From assembly GCF_002575655.3 (NCBI RefSeq), contig NC_053040.3, positions 225,260,628-225,324,627 of the forward strand: a stretch of DNA of 64,000 nucleotides, read 5' to 3'. Origin of the DNA: Aegilops tauschii subsp. strangulata. Lineage: Eukaryota; Streptophyta; Magnoliopsida; Poales; Poaceae. A model generated the notes under the pieces. It worked only from the letters and a program-made list of their open reading frames with translations, was not told the DNA's origin and made no database searches. Numbering within the stretch: the first letter of the stretch is position 1; every line of letters starts with the position of its first letter. This document shows, in pieces, positions 23,067 through 33,358 of this stretch. The position numbers and the translations under genes are program-made.

Positions 23067-24137
23067 TGATGTCTACTACACAACCTTCTTCTTGTAGACG
23101 TTGTTGGGCCTCCAAGTGCAGAGGTTTGTAGGACAGTAGCAAATTTCTCTCAAGTGGATGACCTAAGGTTTACCAATCTGTGGGAGGCGTAGGATGAAGA
23201 TGGTCTCTCTCAAGCAACCCTGAAACCAAATAACAAAGAGTCTCTTGTGTCCCCAACACACCCAATACAATGGTAAATTGTATAGGTGCACTAGTTCGGC
23301 GAAGAGATGGTGATACAACTGCAATATGGATGGTAGATATAGGTTTTTGTAATCTGAAAATATAAAAACAGCAAGGTAGCAAGTGGTAAAAGTGAGCGTA
23401 AACGGTATTGCAATGCTAGGAAACAAGGCCTAGGGTTCATAATTTCACTAGTGCAAGTTCTCTCAACAATAATAACATAATTGGATCATATCACTATCCC
23501 TCAACATGCAATAAAGAGTCACTCCAAAGTCACTAATAGAGGAGAACAAACGAAGAGATTATTGTAGGGTACGAAACCACCTCAAAGTTATCCTTTCCGA
23601 TTGATCTATTCAAGAGTCCATAGTAAAATAACAAGAAGCTATTCTTTCCGTTCGATCTATCATAGGGTTCGTACTAGAATAACACCTTAAGATACTAATC
23701 AACCAAAACCCTAATGTCACGTAGATACTCCAATGTCACCTCAAGTATCCGTGGGTATGATTATACGATATGCATCACACAATCTCAGATTCATCTATTC
23801 AACAAACACATAGAGCCTCAAAGAGTGCCCCAAAGTTTCTACCGGAGAATCAAGACGAAAACGTGTGCCAACCCCTATGCATAGGTTCATGGGCGGAACC
23901 CGCAAGTTGATCACCAAAACATACATCAAGTGGATCAATAGAATACCCCATTGTCACCACGGGTATCCCACGCAAGACATACATCAAGTTTTCTCAAATC
24001 CTTAAAGACTCAATCCGATAAGATAACTTCAAAGGGAAAACTCAATCCATTACAAGAGAGTTGAGGGGGAGAAACATCATAAGATCCAACTATAATAGCA
24101 AAGCTCGCGATACATCAAGATTGTATCACCTCAAGAA

Positions 24138-24173
<36 letters not shown>

Positions 24174-24768
24174 AACACGTAGCTACTGGTACATACCCTC
24201 AGCCCCGAGGGTGAACTACTCCCTCCTCGTCATGGAGAGCGCCGGGATGATGAAGATGGCCACCGGTGAGGGATCCCCCCTCCGGCAGGGTGCCGGAACA
24301 GGGTCCCGATTGGTTTTTGGTGGCTACAGAGGCTTGCGGCGGCGGAACTCCCGATCTATTCTGTTCCCCGATGGTTTTAGGGTATATTGGTATATATAGG
24401 AGGAAGAAATACGTCTGGGGAGCCACGAGGGGCCCACGAGGGTGGAGGGCGCGCCCAGGGGGGTGGGCGCGCCCCCCTGCCTCGTGCCTTCCTCGTTGAT
24501 CCCCCTGACGTGCACTCCAAGTCTCCCGGATTGCTTTCTTTCCAAAAATAACTTTCCTAAAGGTTTCATTCCGTTTGGACTCCGTTTGATATTCCTTTTC
24601 TTCGAAACACTAAAACAAGGGAAAAACAGAAACTGGCACTGGGCTCTGGGTTAATAGGTTAGTCCCAAAAATAATATAAAAGTGTTTAATAAAGCCCATA
24701 AACATCCAAGAATGATAATACAATAGCATGAATACTTCATAAATTATAGATACGTTGGAGACGTATCA
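23067..24768 (-). repeat. LTR D, outer 5' LTR of the trimer
   Basis: 1702 bp, full length, ending in GGAGACGTATCA at 24768. Its left ~470 bp differ from B and C by about one base (T for C near 23179). From about 23537 onward it differs by roughly 40 or more substitutions and small indels (hand count), and its GA run at 24142-24170 is much longer. It is the original 5' LTR; the long GA run and divergence show it did not take part in the later homogenisation. Confidence 0.85.
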
Positions 24769-25231
24769 CAGTGCAGGACAAGTTATATCACTGAGATGTT
24801 GAATGACTCATACCGGTTTATACCACGGTCAAATATGGAGAATCTCAAGACAACTCCTCGAGTCGTCTTAAGACTCGGGGGCTACAATGACATGACTCGG
24901 CGAAATTGGCCGGTGTCAGTGAATTCAAGAACTCCGGGTCATTGGAGGGAAGATAACCCAGTTCCGGAGGCTACCGTTATATTGGTGAAAACTTTGAAGG
25001 CCGTCAGAAAATTTCCAGCTTAAAAAGAAGGATTCCGGTTCAAAATCCAGTTCAAGGGAAAGCTGTCTCCCACAAAGCTCTGAAGCGTTCAATATCCGGC
25101 TCAAGGCCTGGTTCAAGACGAATTCATTACTCACAAGTTTGAGTTCTCAGAAATATTAAAGGGACCAAAGAGAGTCTGTTGCAAAGCACAACTCAAACAT
25201 AGGTACCCTGCTTCAACGACCATTGGGGGCG

Positions 25232-25690
25232 GATCGTATTCGAATCTAGCTTAACCCCTTTTGGGTCCGACTCTGATCGTATTCGAATCGGAGTCGTTAA
25301 AAAAGTCTCAAGTTCATTTGGGGGCTTCCTATTCAAACATAGGTCATATTTGAACCAAAGAGAACATAGCTGTCGGTACCCTCTTGATCGGCACAATGCT
25401 AAACCCACTAGGGGGCTTCTTGATCGTATTCGAATCATAGCTTAACCCCTTTTGGGTCCGACTTTGATCGTATTCAAATAAGAGTCGTTAAAAAACTCTC
25501 AAGGTCATTTGTGGGCTTCCTGTTCAAACATAGGTCGTATTCGAACCAAAGAGAACATAGCTGTCGGTACTCTCTTGATCGGCGCAACGCCAAAACCACT
25601 AGGGGGCTTCCCAATCGTATTCGAATCCTAGCTTAACCCCTTTTGGTCCAGCTTACTGATCGTATTCAAATCAGAAGCCTCGCATTTTTC
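25232..25690 (+). repeat. 190-bp tandem repeat, about 2.3 copies
   Basis: Copies start at about 25232, 25422 and 25613, each opening (G)ATCGTATTCGAATC followed by TAGCTTAACCCCTTTTGG. Each full copy ends with an (A/T)GGGGGCTTC word. Copies are roughly 90% alike by eye. The block lies within the 3' non-coding part of element X. Confidence 0.75.
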
Positions 25691-26341
25691 TCTTTGTTTG
25701 ACTTAAGTTTTTTGAAAACATTCTTTTGGGTTTGTCTTGAGACTTTTTGTTCATATATGAAGCATATAAGTGGTTTAGATTAATCCGGCTTGACTTTGGA
25801 TGATAAGTCGCCATCATATGACAATCATAAACATTTGGAAGTTTTCTCTTCTAAAGATTGGGTTATCACCCTTACTGCACAGGTATCCTAAACCGGCAGT
25901 ACGATTCAATATCACAGGAACTGGTTTTCCAAACCGGATTATATTATTCAAATCTTTAATAGCCAACATGGCTGGATTTTTATTATGGTTATCAATAGCC
26001 AATATTATGATGGAGGTCTTCAAACTCGCTTCAGCGCAATGGTTATTATTTTATTAATGGACATGATTTATTTTTACAATGGAGGGAATAGTCCCGAGTC
26101 GCTGCAGTCTTACGACCCGACACTTGGGGGCTACATTATTCAAATTGAGGTTACGTCAAATATGCAAGTCCCATGTCACTGCCAGCATGCACCATGGCAC
26201 TTGGGGGGCTAATGCAAAGTCATTTTTTGCTCATTTTATTGAAGACCCGACTCATCACATTGTAATGAGCCGGCCCTTGGGGGCTACCAATTGCTCCTAT
26301 CAAAAAATTCAAGGTACACAATCCTTAATCCATTTATTGAA

Positions 26342-26415
26342 GGATTTATTGCTCAGTTGGTAGACGACAAAGACTCTTAACCTTGTGGACGTGGGTTCAA
26401 GCCCCATGGTGGGGT
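26342..26415 (+). pseudogene. tRNA-Lys(CTT)-derived sequence
   Basis: The order of D-arm (GCTCAGTTGGTAGA), anticodon loop with CTT (ACTCTTAACC), variable region and T-arm (GTGGGTTCAAGCCCCAT) matches plant tRNA-Lys(CUU). The 5' acceptor strand GGATTTA does not pair with the 3' strand GGTGGGG, and the D-arm is altered, so it is not a functional tRNA. It sits inside element X, either as a captured tRNA or a retroposed copy. Boxes A and B remain recognisable. Confidence 0.65.
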
Positions 26416-27299
26416 TATATCATATGATGTTCTTTTCAATGAAGTATATATAAAGTCCTAGCTCAATATTATCTTACTGAGCCGGCCCTTGGGGGCTACA
26501 CATTGTTGTTCAAATCTACATGATCATATTTATAAAGTCCCTGCTCATTATTACATAATGACCCGGCCCTTGGGTGCTACACTGGTTGAAGTTTTTATGA
26601 GAATAGGACAATTACAAGTCCCAGGCTGCTGCAAGCATGACAACCCGACACTTGGGGGCTACATATATGGAGTATTCAGTCTTTACTAGTGACTGAGATG
26701 AACAAACATGGATTTCTTCAAAGTGGAAATATTTATATTGAAGCAAGTCTTAAGTCATCACTTTGTTCTGCTCAAGACTTGGGGGCTACAGGTAATATGG
26801 ATATAAGGGAGAAATATCTTCCAGATTTCAGTTTTGAGCAAACCAGATTGACCCGGTGTCTGCCATAATCATGACCCGATGTCACCAACAATCATGACTC
26901 GGCATCGCTAATAACTATGACCCGGCATCGACAACAATTATGACCCGGTACTATCAATATTTACAAACTGGATATTTTGGCAGTGATAAACCAGCAAGTT
27001 CTACAAACCGGCTGAAAATCAGATGAGTATTTCAAGACCAATATTTTTGTTAAGCATTGGGAGCTCAATCAAATATTCTTCACAATATATTTTTGTGAGA
27101 AGCCAATGTCAGCAAATTGATTATAAAACTGGTCTATTGACCCGGACTGTCCAGAAGAAAGAAATGACAAGGATTTAAGGATGATCAGGTGCCGGCTTAC
27201 AAGAATATTTAACCCGGAGCACAACCTGTCAAATTTGTTCTTGAGTTATTTTGCAGGATCAGTTTAACATGGATAAATCCAAATTAAACTGGGGGCTAA

Positions 27300-27927
27300 T
27301 GTCGGGGATATACCCCGCGGTGTAACCCGGCCGGAAGTATAACCCGGCCGGACTAGGCGACTCACTAATGACCTGCCCTGACTGGATGACTCACTAAGTG
27401 ACCCGCCCGAGCCTGGCGACTCATGGGTGACCCGGCGAGCGGGTCGGAGGAACGACAAGACCCGGTGGCTCAGAAGGCGGTTCATGGAAGGTTGGCTCAT
27501 GTTATGGTGGGCCGATTTACATGGAAAGACATAAGGAGTTTTCCCTTAAGGGGGCAGACTAGGATTCCGCTTGTTACAGAATAGTGCTAGTCCTTCTAGA
27601 ACTCCACATGTAACCCGCCCCTCCAACTTATATAAGGAGGGGCAGGGCTCCCCAAAGAGGGACAAGCAAGAAAACAATCTCTAGGGCTAGACACAAAGGG
27701 GGAGCCGGCTTATACGACGACTCTCTCATGAGCATAATGAGATCTAGCCACAAACAGCATGTAGGGCTATTACCGGATGATGTTTCCCGGGGCCCGAAGC
27801 TGTCTAAATCCTTGTCTTGTGCGTTGATCCGTCTTGCGTCTCTCGATTCCGACCAACCCCTTCAAGCTACCGCATAGATGTGTTGGCCTCATGACTAAGT
27901 CCTCACACTAGGACATCTGCCGTGACA
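27300..27927 (+). repeat. 3' LTR of element X
   Basis: Opens TGTCGGGGATATACC straight after a purine tract and closes GCCGTGACA, giving a TGTC...GACA inverted end of 628 bp. It contains ATATAAGGAGGGG (27629-27641), a TATA-like promoter, and repeated GGCGACTCA / AACCCGGCCGG words near its start. Its end point is set by the resumption of E1 LTR sequence at ATTCCCTAGAGG. Confidence 0.65.
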
Positions 27928-28181
27928 ATTCCCTAGAGGTAATCATAATCATACAGGCTAGACTTCTAGGGTTTTAGCCATTACGATCTCGTGGTAGATC
28001 AACTCTTGTAATACTCATATTCATCAAGATCAATCAAGCAGGAAGTAGGGTATTACGTATTACCTCCATAGAGAGGGCCCGAACCTGGGTAAACATCATG
28101 TCCCCTGTCTCCTGTTACCATCGACCTTAGACGCATAGTTTGGGACCCCCAACCCGAGATCCGCCGGTTTTGACACCGACA
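27928..28181 (+). repeat. 5' LTR remnant of E1
   Basis: 254 bp matching 37512-37751 of the 3' LTR with about ten substitutions and a TATTACG duplication (28048-28061). It ends TTTTGACACCGACA. The left half is missing because element X interrupts it. Confidence 0.85.
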
Positions 28182-28200
28182 TTGGTGCTTTCATTGAGAG
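28182..28200 (+). promoter_or_regulatory. Primer-binding site of E1
   Basis: TTGGTGCTTTCATTGAGAG follows the LTR end directly and is repeated exactly at the same place in E2 (44772-44790). The TGG start fits pairing with a tRNA CCA end. I could not assign the tRNA with confidence. Confidence 0.6.
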
Positions 28201-28207
28201 GTCCGCT

Positions 28208-29416
28208 GTGATGTCGAAGACAGGATTGATGGCTCGCCTCGTTATCAAGGACGGTATCACCTCCAGAGGAGCCCTGGCCTCAGGCCAAACCCTCCGGCTA
28301 GGCGGCTTTACCATGACCGCCCGTATGGTCGTCAAGCCGACGATGACTTCTCGGGTCATCGAAAATCACCTCCGTGTTGACTCCGAATACTCCAAACGGA
28401 TGGATCCGACGGAGTTGTCGTCTTTAAACGAACTCCTAGATCGCATTGCCGCCTTGGGGGTTGCTACAGACTACAATCGGATTGGGCTTAAACCCGATCA
28501 GAGAGAAATCAAATCTCTGCCGATCACCCATCAGATAGCGGTAGTAGAGGAGCAAAACAACAACTCTTCCTCTATATTGAGGATGAACTATGTTCGGATT
28601 TCCGAGCTCGAAGAGCCGGATATCTGTCCGCGGAACGACGTGCCCTGTCCTCGGAACCTAGAATCGGATGATGGGCCTGAAAAATCAGTTGATATCCCAG
28701 AGCCCGAACCATTAAGCTCGGAGATTTCTCAAACTCCGGATCCCAAATTGGGTCAGGGTTCGGATTTAAAGCCACCCACCCACCTAGACATATGCAATCT
28801 CGTGTACATACGGCAGCAGTCTCAGGAAACAGTCCATCACTTTTGGGCCAGATTCCTCCTTGTCAAAGACAAGATTAAAGATTACCACGACGAAGACGCG
28901 ATCTCAGCATTCTACAATAATTGCATGGACGTAGGAATCCTCAATGCCATCAAACGCCGTCACGTATTACACTTCGCTGACTTGGCAACCATCTTACAGA
29001 AGTACTGCGCAATGGAAAGCGCCTGGAAAACTCAGGCAACTCGCTGGGAACCACTGGTTTCCACTCAACCCTTCGTCCGGGCAAAAAGGATGCACCCTCA
29101 CGGGGCACCCGAACCAATAGTAAAGAAATCTAAGCCCATTACGGGGCGCAGAACCGTTTTGGAGGGATGGCTCGACAAGCCATGCAAAATACACACAACA
29201 CCGGATACCATACCAACCCACAGCCTTAGAGCATGTTGGATACTTCGGCAAGTGGCCAAGAGTGGCGAGGATATCCTCACCAAAAATACCCCAGAGCAAC
29301 ACCCCCGGGAAGACGACGACCTCAGCGTATTGGCGGTCTTCGAGACTTTTGCTTCAAACAATTGGCGCAAAAGGGCCCTCCACGACGTCGTGAAGTCTGC
29401 CAAGTCACAACTATAA
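28208..29416 (+). pseudogene. gag: E1 gag
   Basis: A 402-codon frame for the capsid polyprotein. The start region (…MARLVIKDG) is shared with E2, where translation begins MARLIVNDKI. The central part, around residues 195-280, has the conserved retrotransposon Gag core with VHHFWARFLLVKDKIKDY and HVLHFADLA, which builds the virus-like particle. Downstream, KPCKIHTTPDTIPTHSLRAC is a Cys/His-rich stretch in the place of a zinc knuckle. The frame ends at a TAA at 29414-29416 because of a frameshift near 29395. In E2 the equivalent frame runs on into protease, so gag and pol were probably one polyprotein. Broken but close to intact. Confidence 0.75.
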
Positions 29417-31350
29417 GTCTTTGGAACGACACGGCCATAACTTTCAATGGCAGTGACGAACCAAAATTTCGGACAGTCCGGGCACTGGCCGCCTTGGTCC
29501 TCAATCCAATTGTGGACAGTTTTCGGCTCACCAAAGTGCTCATGGATGGTGGCAGCGGACTAAACCTCATCTACGAGGATACACTCGACAAAATGGAAAT
29601 AGACAGGAGCCGCATCGAGCAATGCAGCACGACCTTCCGAGGAATCATTCCCAGTCGGGAGGCGCGATGTGCGGGAAAAATCACACTTGGCATGGTATTC
29701 GGCACGCCGGAGAATTATCGGTCCGAAGAGATAACCTTCCAAGTGGCCCCTTTCAATAGCGGATATCACACCCTATTGGGGCGAGATGCATTTACACGCT
29801 TTCAAGCTATACCTCATTACGCGTACATGAAGCTCAAGATGCCTGGGCCCAATGGTATCATCACTCTTGCCAGCGATCCGGACATAGCACTCCGCGCCGA
29901 AAACAAAACCGCATCCCTGGCCCTCGAGGCACTGTCTGAAGCCCTCGCAGCCGAAGAGCTAACTGTGCCGCGCTCCACTGTGGATAGGGACGACGTAATC
30001 CTGGACAAGCGACCTAAATCCACCTCCTTTAAACCAATAGATGAAATAGTCAAATTTCAAGTCCACCCGACGGACCCCAAGAAGACTGCATCCATCGGGG
30101 CACAGCTCGACCCAATGGTTGACGCCGTGCTACGAGAGTTCCTGCGCGAGAACTGGGACATATTCTCCTGGCAGCCTTCTGATATGCCAGGAATCCCATG
30201 CAGGTTGGCCGAACATAGCCTCAACATACTGAAGGTATATAAACCGTTCAAGCAGACACTGTGGCGCTTTTCTGAACCCAAACGACAAGCTATGGCGGAG
30301 GAGCTAGCCAAGTTAATCGAGGCCGGATTCATGAGAGAAATAAAACATCCGGACTGGCTAGCAAACCTGGTGATGGTGCCAAAGAAGGATAAATCCTGGC
30401 GCTTATGCGTCGATTTCAAAGACCTCAAAAAGGCCTGCCCTAATGATCCCTTCCCCCTCCCTCGCATCGATTAGATTATTGATGCTACCGCAGGACACGA
30501 CTCACTGTGTTTCCTCGACGCATACTCCGGATACCATCAAATCAAAATGAAGGAGTCTGACCACGCCACAACGGCATTCATTACCCCATATGGGCCATTC
30601 TGCTTCAACACTATGCCCTTCGGGCTCAAAAACGCCGGGGCCACCTACCAACGCATGATTCAAACAAGCCTGGAGAAACAGATCGGCAAGACAGTTGAAG
30701 CATATGTGGATGACATCGTCATCAAAACTAGGCACGTCGAGTCATTGATAGATGATCTGCGTCTCACATTCGACAACCTCCGTACATATGACATCAAGCT
30801 CAACCCGGAAAAGTGTGTTTTCGGCGTTCCCGCTGGAAAAATGCTGGGCTTCATCATTTCCAATAGAGGAATTGAAGCAAACCCAGCCAATATCAGAGCT
30901 TTGTCAGAATTGGCTACGCCAACAGACCTTAAACAGGTCCAAAAACTAGCCGGACGTGTGGCAGCTTTAAGCCGCTTTATCTCCACACTAGGAGAAAAGG
31001 CACTGCCACTGTATCGCCTTCTCCGACGCACTGACCACTTCGAGTGGACGGATGCGGCAACGGCCGGACTGGAAGAAATAAAGGTTCTTTTAGCGAGCAA
31101 CCCAATCCTGGCCATATCAAACGTCGGCGAACCCATGCTATTATACATATCGGCAAGGCACCAAGTGGTGAGCGCGGTGCTCGTCGTCGAGCGAGAGGAG
31201 GACAGACACAAATTCCCGCTTCAGAAGCCGGTATACTACATATCCACTGTCCTCACACCATGCAATTCCCGGTACCCTCATTACCAAAAGATAGCATACG
31301 CGGTCTTCATGGCATCCCGCAAGCTACGATCACTACTTTCAAGAGTGCTC
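29395..31350 (+). pseudogene. pol: E1 pol: protease, reverse transcriptase, RNaseH
   Basis: Frame-1 coding with one internal stop. The protease comes first, with the active-site motif VLMDGGSGLNLIY (catalytic Asp at 29545-29547). A linker leads to the RT, with the fingers segment IKHPDWLANLVMVPKKD, FLDAYSGYHQIKM, and the polymerase box AYVDDIV (30700-30720), all catalytic Asp present. The gypsy-type RNaseH follows, with LYRLLRRTDHFEWT and ALSRFISTLG connecting parts; it looks degenerate at its first acidic position, as is common when a second RNaseH is present. Lesions: TAG at 30472-30474 where E2 has CAG, and a +1 shift near 31328-31333 before FQECSITVASEV. It would copy element RNA into DNA in the cytoplasmic particle. 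Confidence 0.8.
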
Positions 31351-31357
31351 AATCACG

Positions 31358-32212
31358 GTGGCTTCCGAAGTACCACTCAATGACATAATAAACAACAGCG
31401 ATGCCACGAGCCGGATTGCCAAGTGGGCCATTGAGCTCCTTCCATTCGACACAACATACAAACTGCGCCGGGCCATTAAATCCCAAGTACTGGCCGACTT
31501 CGTCGCCGAATGGACAAAGGCCAAACTCCCTAAAGAGTACGGCACATACTCCAACTGGGTCATGCATTTCGATGGTTCCAAAATGCTGGCGGGCTTAGGA
31601 GCGGGCGTTGTCTTAACATCCCCCACCGGAGACACAGTTCAGTACGTACTCCAAATATTATACACAGACTCCAACAATGCAGCCGAATACGAGGCCTTAT
31701 TGCATGGTCTTCGGATGGCTGTCTCCATGGGCATACAACGCCTGGAGGTGCGCGGGGATTCAAACCTCGCAATATCCCAAATAAATGGAGACTTCGACGC
31801 CAAAGATCTGAAGATGGCGGCCTATCGTAACGCCGTTCTCAAAATGTCGGCTCGGTTTGAGGGGCTCGAGTTTCATCATGTGGCTCGAGAGAGTAATCAA
31901 GCGGCGGATGTCCTTGCTCGTGTCGGCGCCAAGCGCAACCCCGTCCCGCCTAATATATTCCTAGAAAGGCTCTTCAAGCCATTCGTGGTGTGGCAAGGGG
32001 ATAGAGGCAACACCAGTCCAGATCCGATTATACCCCCAGATTCCGAACACAATACCGATATCATCGGGGGCTCAGTCACCAAAATAACACCATCAGCCCA
32101 TCTTATCATGGCAGTAATTGCCCCATGGACCGAACCCTTCTTGGCCTACCTTAATAGGCGAGAGCTCCCAGACGATCAGAATGAGGCTCGCTGCATTGTC
32201 CGGCGTTCGTAA
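31358..32212 (+). pseudogene. pol: E1 pol: archaeal-type RNaseH and linker
   Basis: Frame 2 after the shift. The second RNaseH domain has all four acidic motifs in order: HFDGSKM, AAEYEALLHG, VRGDSNLAIS and ESNQAADVLA, at residues about 70-195 of this frame. This domain is the hallmark of dual-RNaseH Tat elements and can supply the RNA-cutting activity the first domain lost. The linker toward integrase runs to a TAA at 32210-32212, where E2 has AAA (Lys). Apart from that stop the frame continues smoothly into the integrase. Confidence 0.8.
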
Positions 32213-33358
32213 GCCTACAAGGTCCATGACGGAGAGCTCTACAAGAAAAGCGCTACTAGAATACTTCAAAGATGTATCTCCGAAGAAGAGGGATGGCAAC
32301 TCTTGGTTGAAATTCATGCCGGTCTCGGTGGTCACCATGCCGCGGCTCGGGCCCTTGTAAGTAAGGCCTTCCGTACAGGTTTCTATTGGCCGACGGCCCG
32401 AGCAGATGCACAGGACCTTGTCCAACGTTGCGTCGGATGCCAGCTTTTCGCCAACCAAAGCCATATGCCACCCACCGCTCTACAAACAATCCCCATCACT
32501 TGGCCTTTTGCGGTCTGGGGGCTTGATATGGTCGGACCCCTTAAAGGAGGAAGCCATAAGAAAAAATATCTGCTGGTCATGGTGTATAAGTTCACTAAGT
32601 GGATAGAGGCCAAACCAGTTAAAACGGCCGAAGCCGGACCAGTGATAGACTTCATATCCGGTGTCGTGCCCCGTTATGGTGTCCCACACAACAACATCAC
32701 CGATAACAGCTCCAATTTCACAGCCGATGAGGTGAAAACCTGGTGTGCTAATCTGGGCATTAAGCTCAATTACGCCTCCGTCTATCACCCGCAAACAAAC
32801 GGTCAAGTCGAATGAGCCAATGGTCTTATTATGAGCGACATCAAGCCTAGACTAGTGCGGTCTTTGAAAGAATTAGACAAACACTGGGTTGATGAGCTCG
32901 ACTCTGTACTCCGGGGGCTGCGGACCAGGCCCAATCGCACTACCGGATATACACCCTTCTTCATGGTGTACGAAGCAGAGGCTGTGTTGCCTTGCGACAT
33001 TATTCATGACTCGCCTCAAGTGCGCATGTATGAAGAGAGAGAGGCCAAGCTTGATCGGCAGGACAGCTTAGATGCTCTGGAGGAGGAGCGCGACGTCGCA
33101 AAAGCCCGTTCCGCATTTTATCAACAGCAGGCTCGCAGATATCAAAGCAGAGAAGTGCGGGCCAAGACTTATAATGTTGGCGAACTCGTTCTACGCTTGC
33201 CGGAGAAGAAAAAGGAAAAACTCAAGCCCAAGTGGAAGGGTCCCTTCATAATTGATGAAGTTCTCACCGGAGGAGCGTACCGCCTACGTGAGGCATCAGA
33301 TAATCGCTTAGAGCCGAACCCATGGAACGTGGCCAGACTCCGAAGATTCTACGCCTAG
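32213..33358 (+). pseudogene. pol: E1 pol: integrase
   Basis: Same frame 2. An HHCC zinc-binding N-terminus is visible (EIHAGLGGHH, then RCVGCQLF), followed by the DDE core: WGLDMVGPLK, then ITDNSSNFT, then HPQTNGQVE with the catalytic Glu. The next codon is TGA (32813-32815) instead of Arg, splitting the protein just after the active-site Glu. The C-terminal part at 32831-33358 has a Glu/Arg-rich helix and a KLKPKWKGPF-type DNA-binding end, with no chromodomain. It would insert the cDNA into the genome. Only nonsense changes, no rearrangement. Confidence 0.8.

Larger units (their letters stand above)
4784..24768 (-). mobile_element. Tandem trimer of a non-autonomous LTR retrotransposon with shared LTRs
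   Basis: Three internal domains of exactly 4730 bp (5503-10232, 11921-16650, 18337-23066) alternate with four LTRs, the outer left one truncated. Periods are 6418 and 6416 bp; the 2-bp difference equals one GA unit in an LTR microsatellite. Read on the minus strand, each unit is LTR, tRNA-Asp primer-binding site, Gag-like gene, about 2.5 kb of non-coding DNA, polypurine tract, LTR. No protease, reverse transcriptase or integrase is present, so an autonomous relative must have supplied them. Units differ by few substitutions. A right-end target duplication cannot be tested because the left end is missing. The arrangement is not three insertions, since neighbours share one LTR and no flanking duplications separate them. 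Unequal recombination is the likely cause; an assembly error is the alternative. Confidence 0.9.
24769..27927 (+). mobile_element. LTR element X, truncated: 3' internal region plus LTR
   Basis: This non-coding DNA contains repeated (A/C)CTTGGGGGCTAC words, 190-bp tandem repeats and a tRNA-like sequence. It ends in a purine tract (AAACTGGGGGCTAA, 27286-27299) directly against an LTR that opens TGTCGGGGATATACC. The 5' half is absent: the trimer begins at its left edge. No reading frame with retroelement motifs remains, so its superfamily is uncertain; the LTR style suggests Triticeae gypsy. Its right LTR end abuts mid-LTR sequence of E1, so it was inserted into E1. Confidence 0.7.

Noticed and set aside
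4784..24768. Satellite DNA or a CRISPR-like array
   Set aside because: The 6.4-kb period consists of LTR plus internal retroelement domains with primer site and purine tract, which explains the repetition fully.
24769..24773. Target-site duplication of the trimer (CAGTG)
   Set aside because: The left end of the array is truncated, so there is no partner sequence to compare.
26342..26415. Functional tRNA-Lys gene
   Set aside because: The two acceptor strands do not pair and the D-arm is altered.
28572..30467. Minus-strand frames of 60-136 codons opposite E1 gag and pol (also 30660-31211 and similar in E2)
   Set aside because: They are shadows of the GC-rich coding strand and are not conserved as frames between E1 and E2.
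32831..33358. Chromodomain at the integrase C-terminus
   Set aside because: The end of the frame is a short basic tail. The dual RNaseH indicates the Tat lineage, which lacks a chromodomain.
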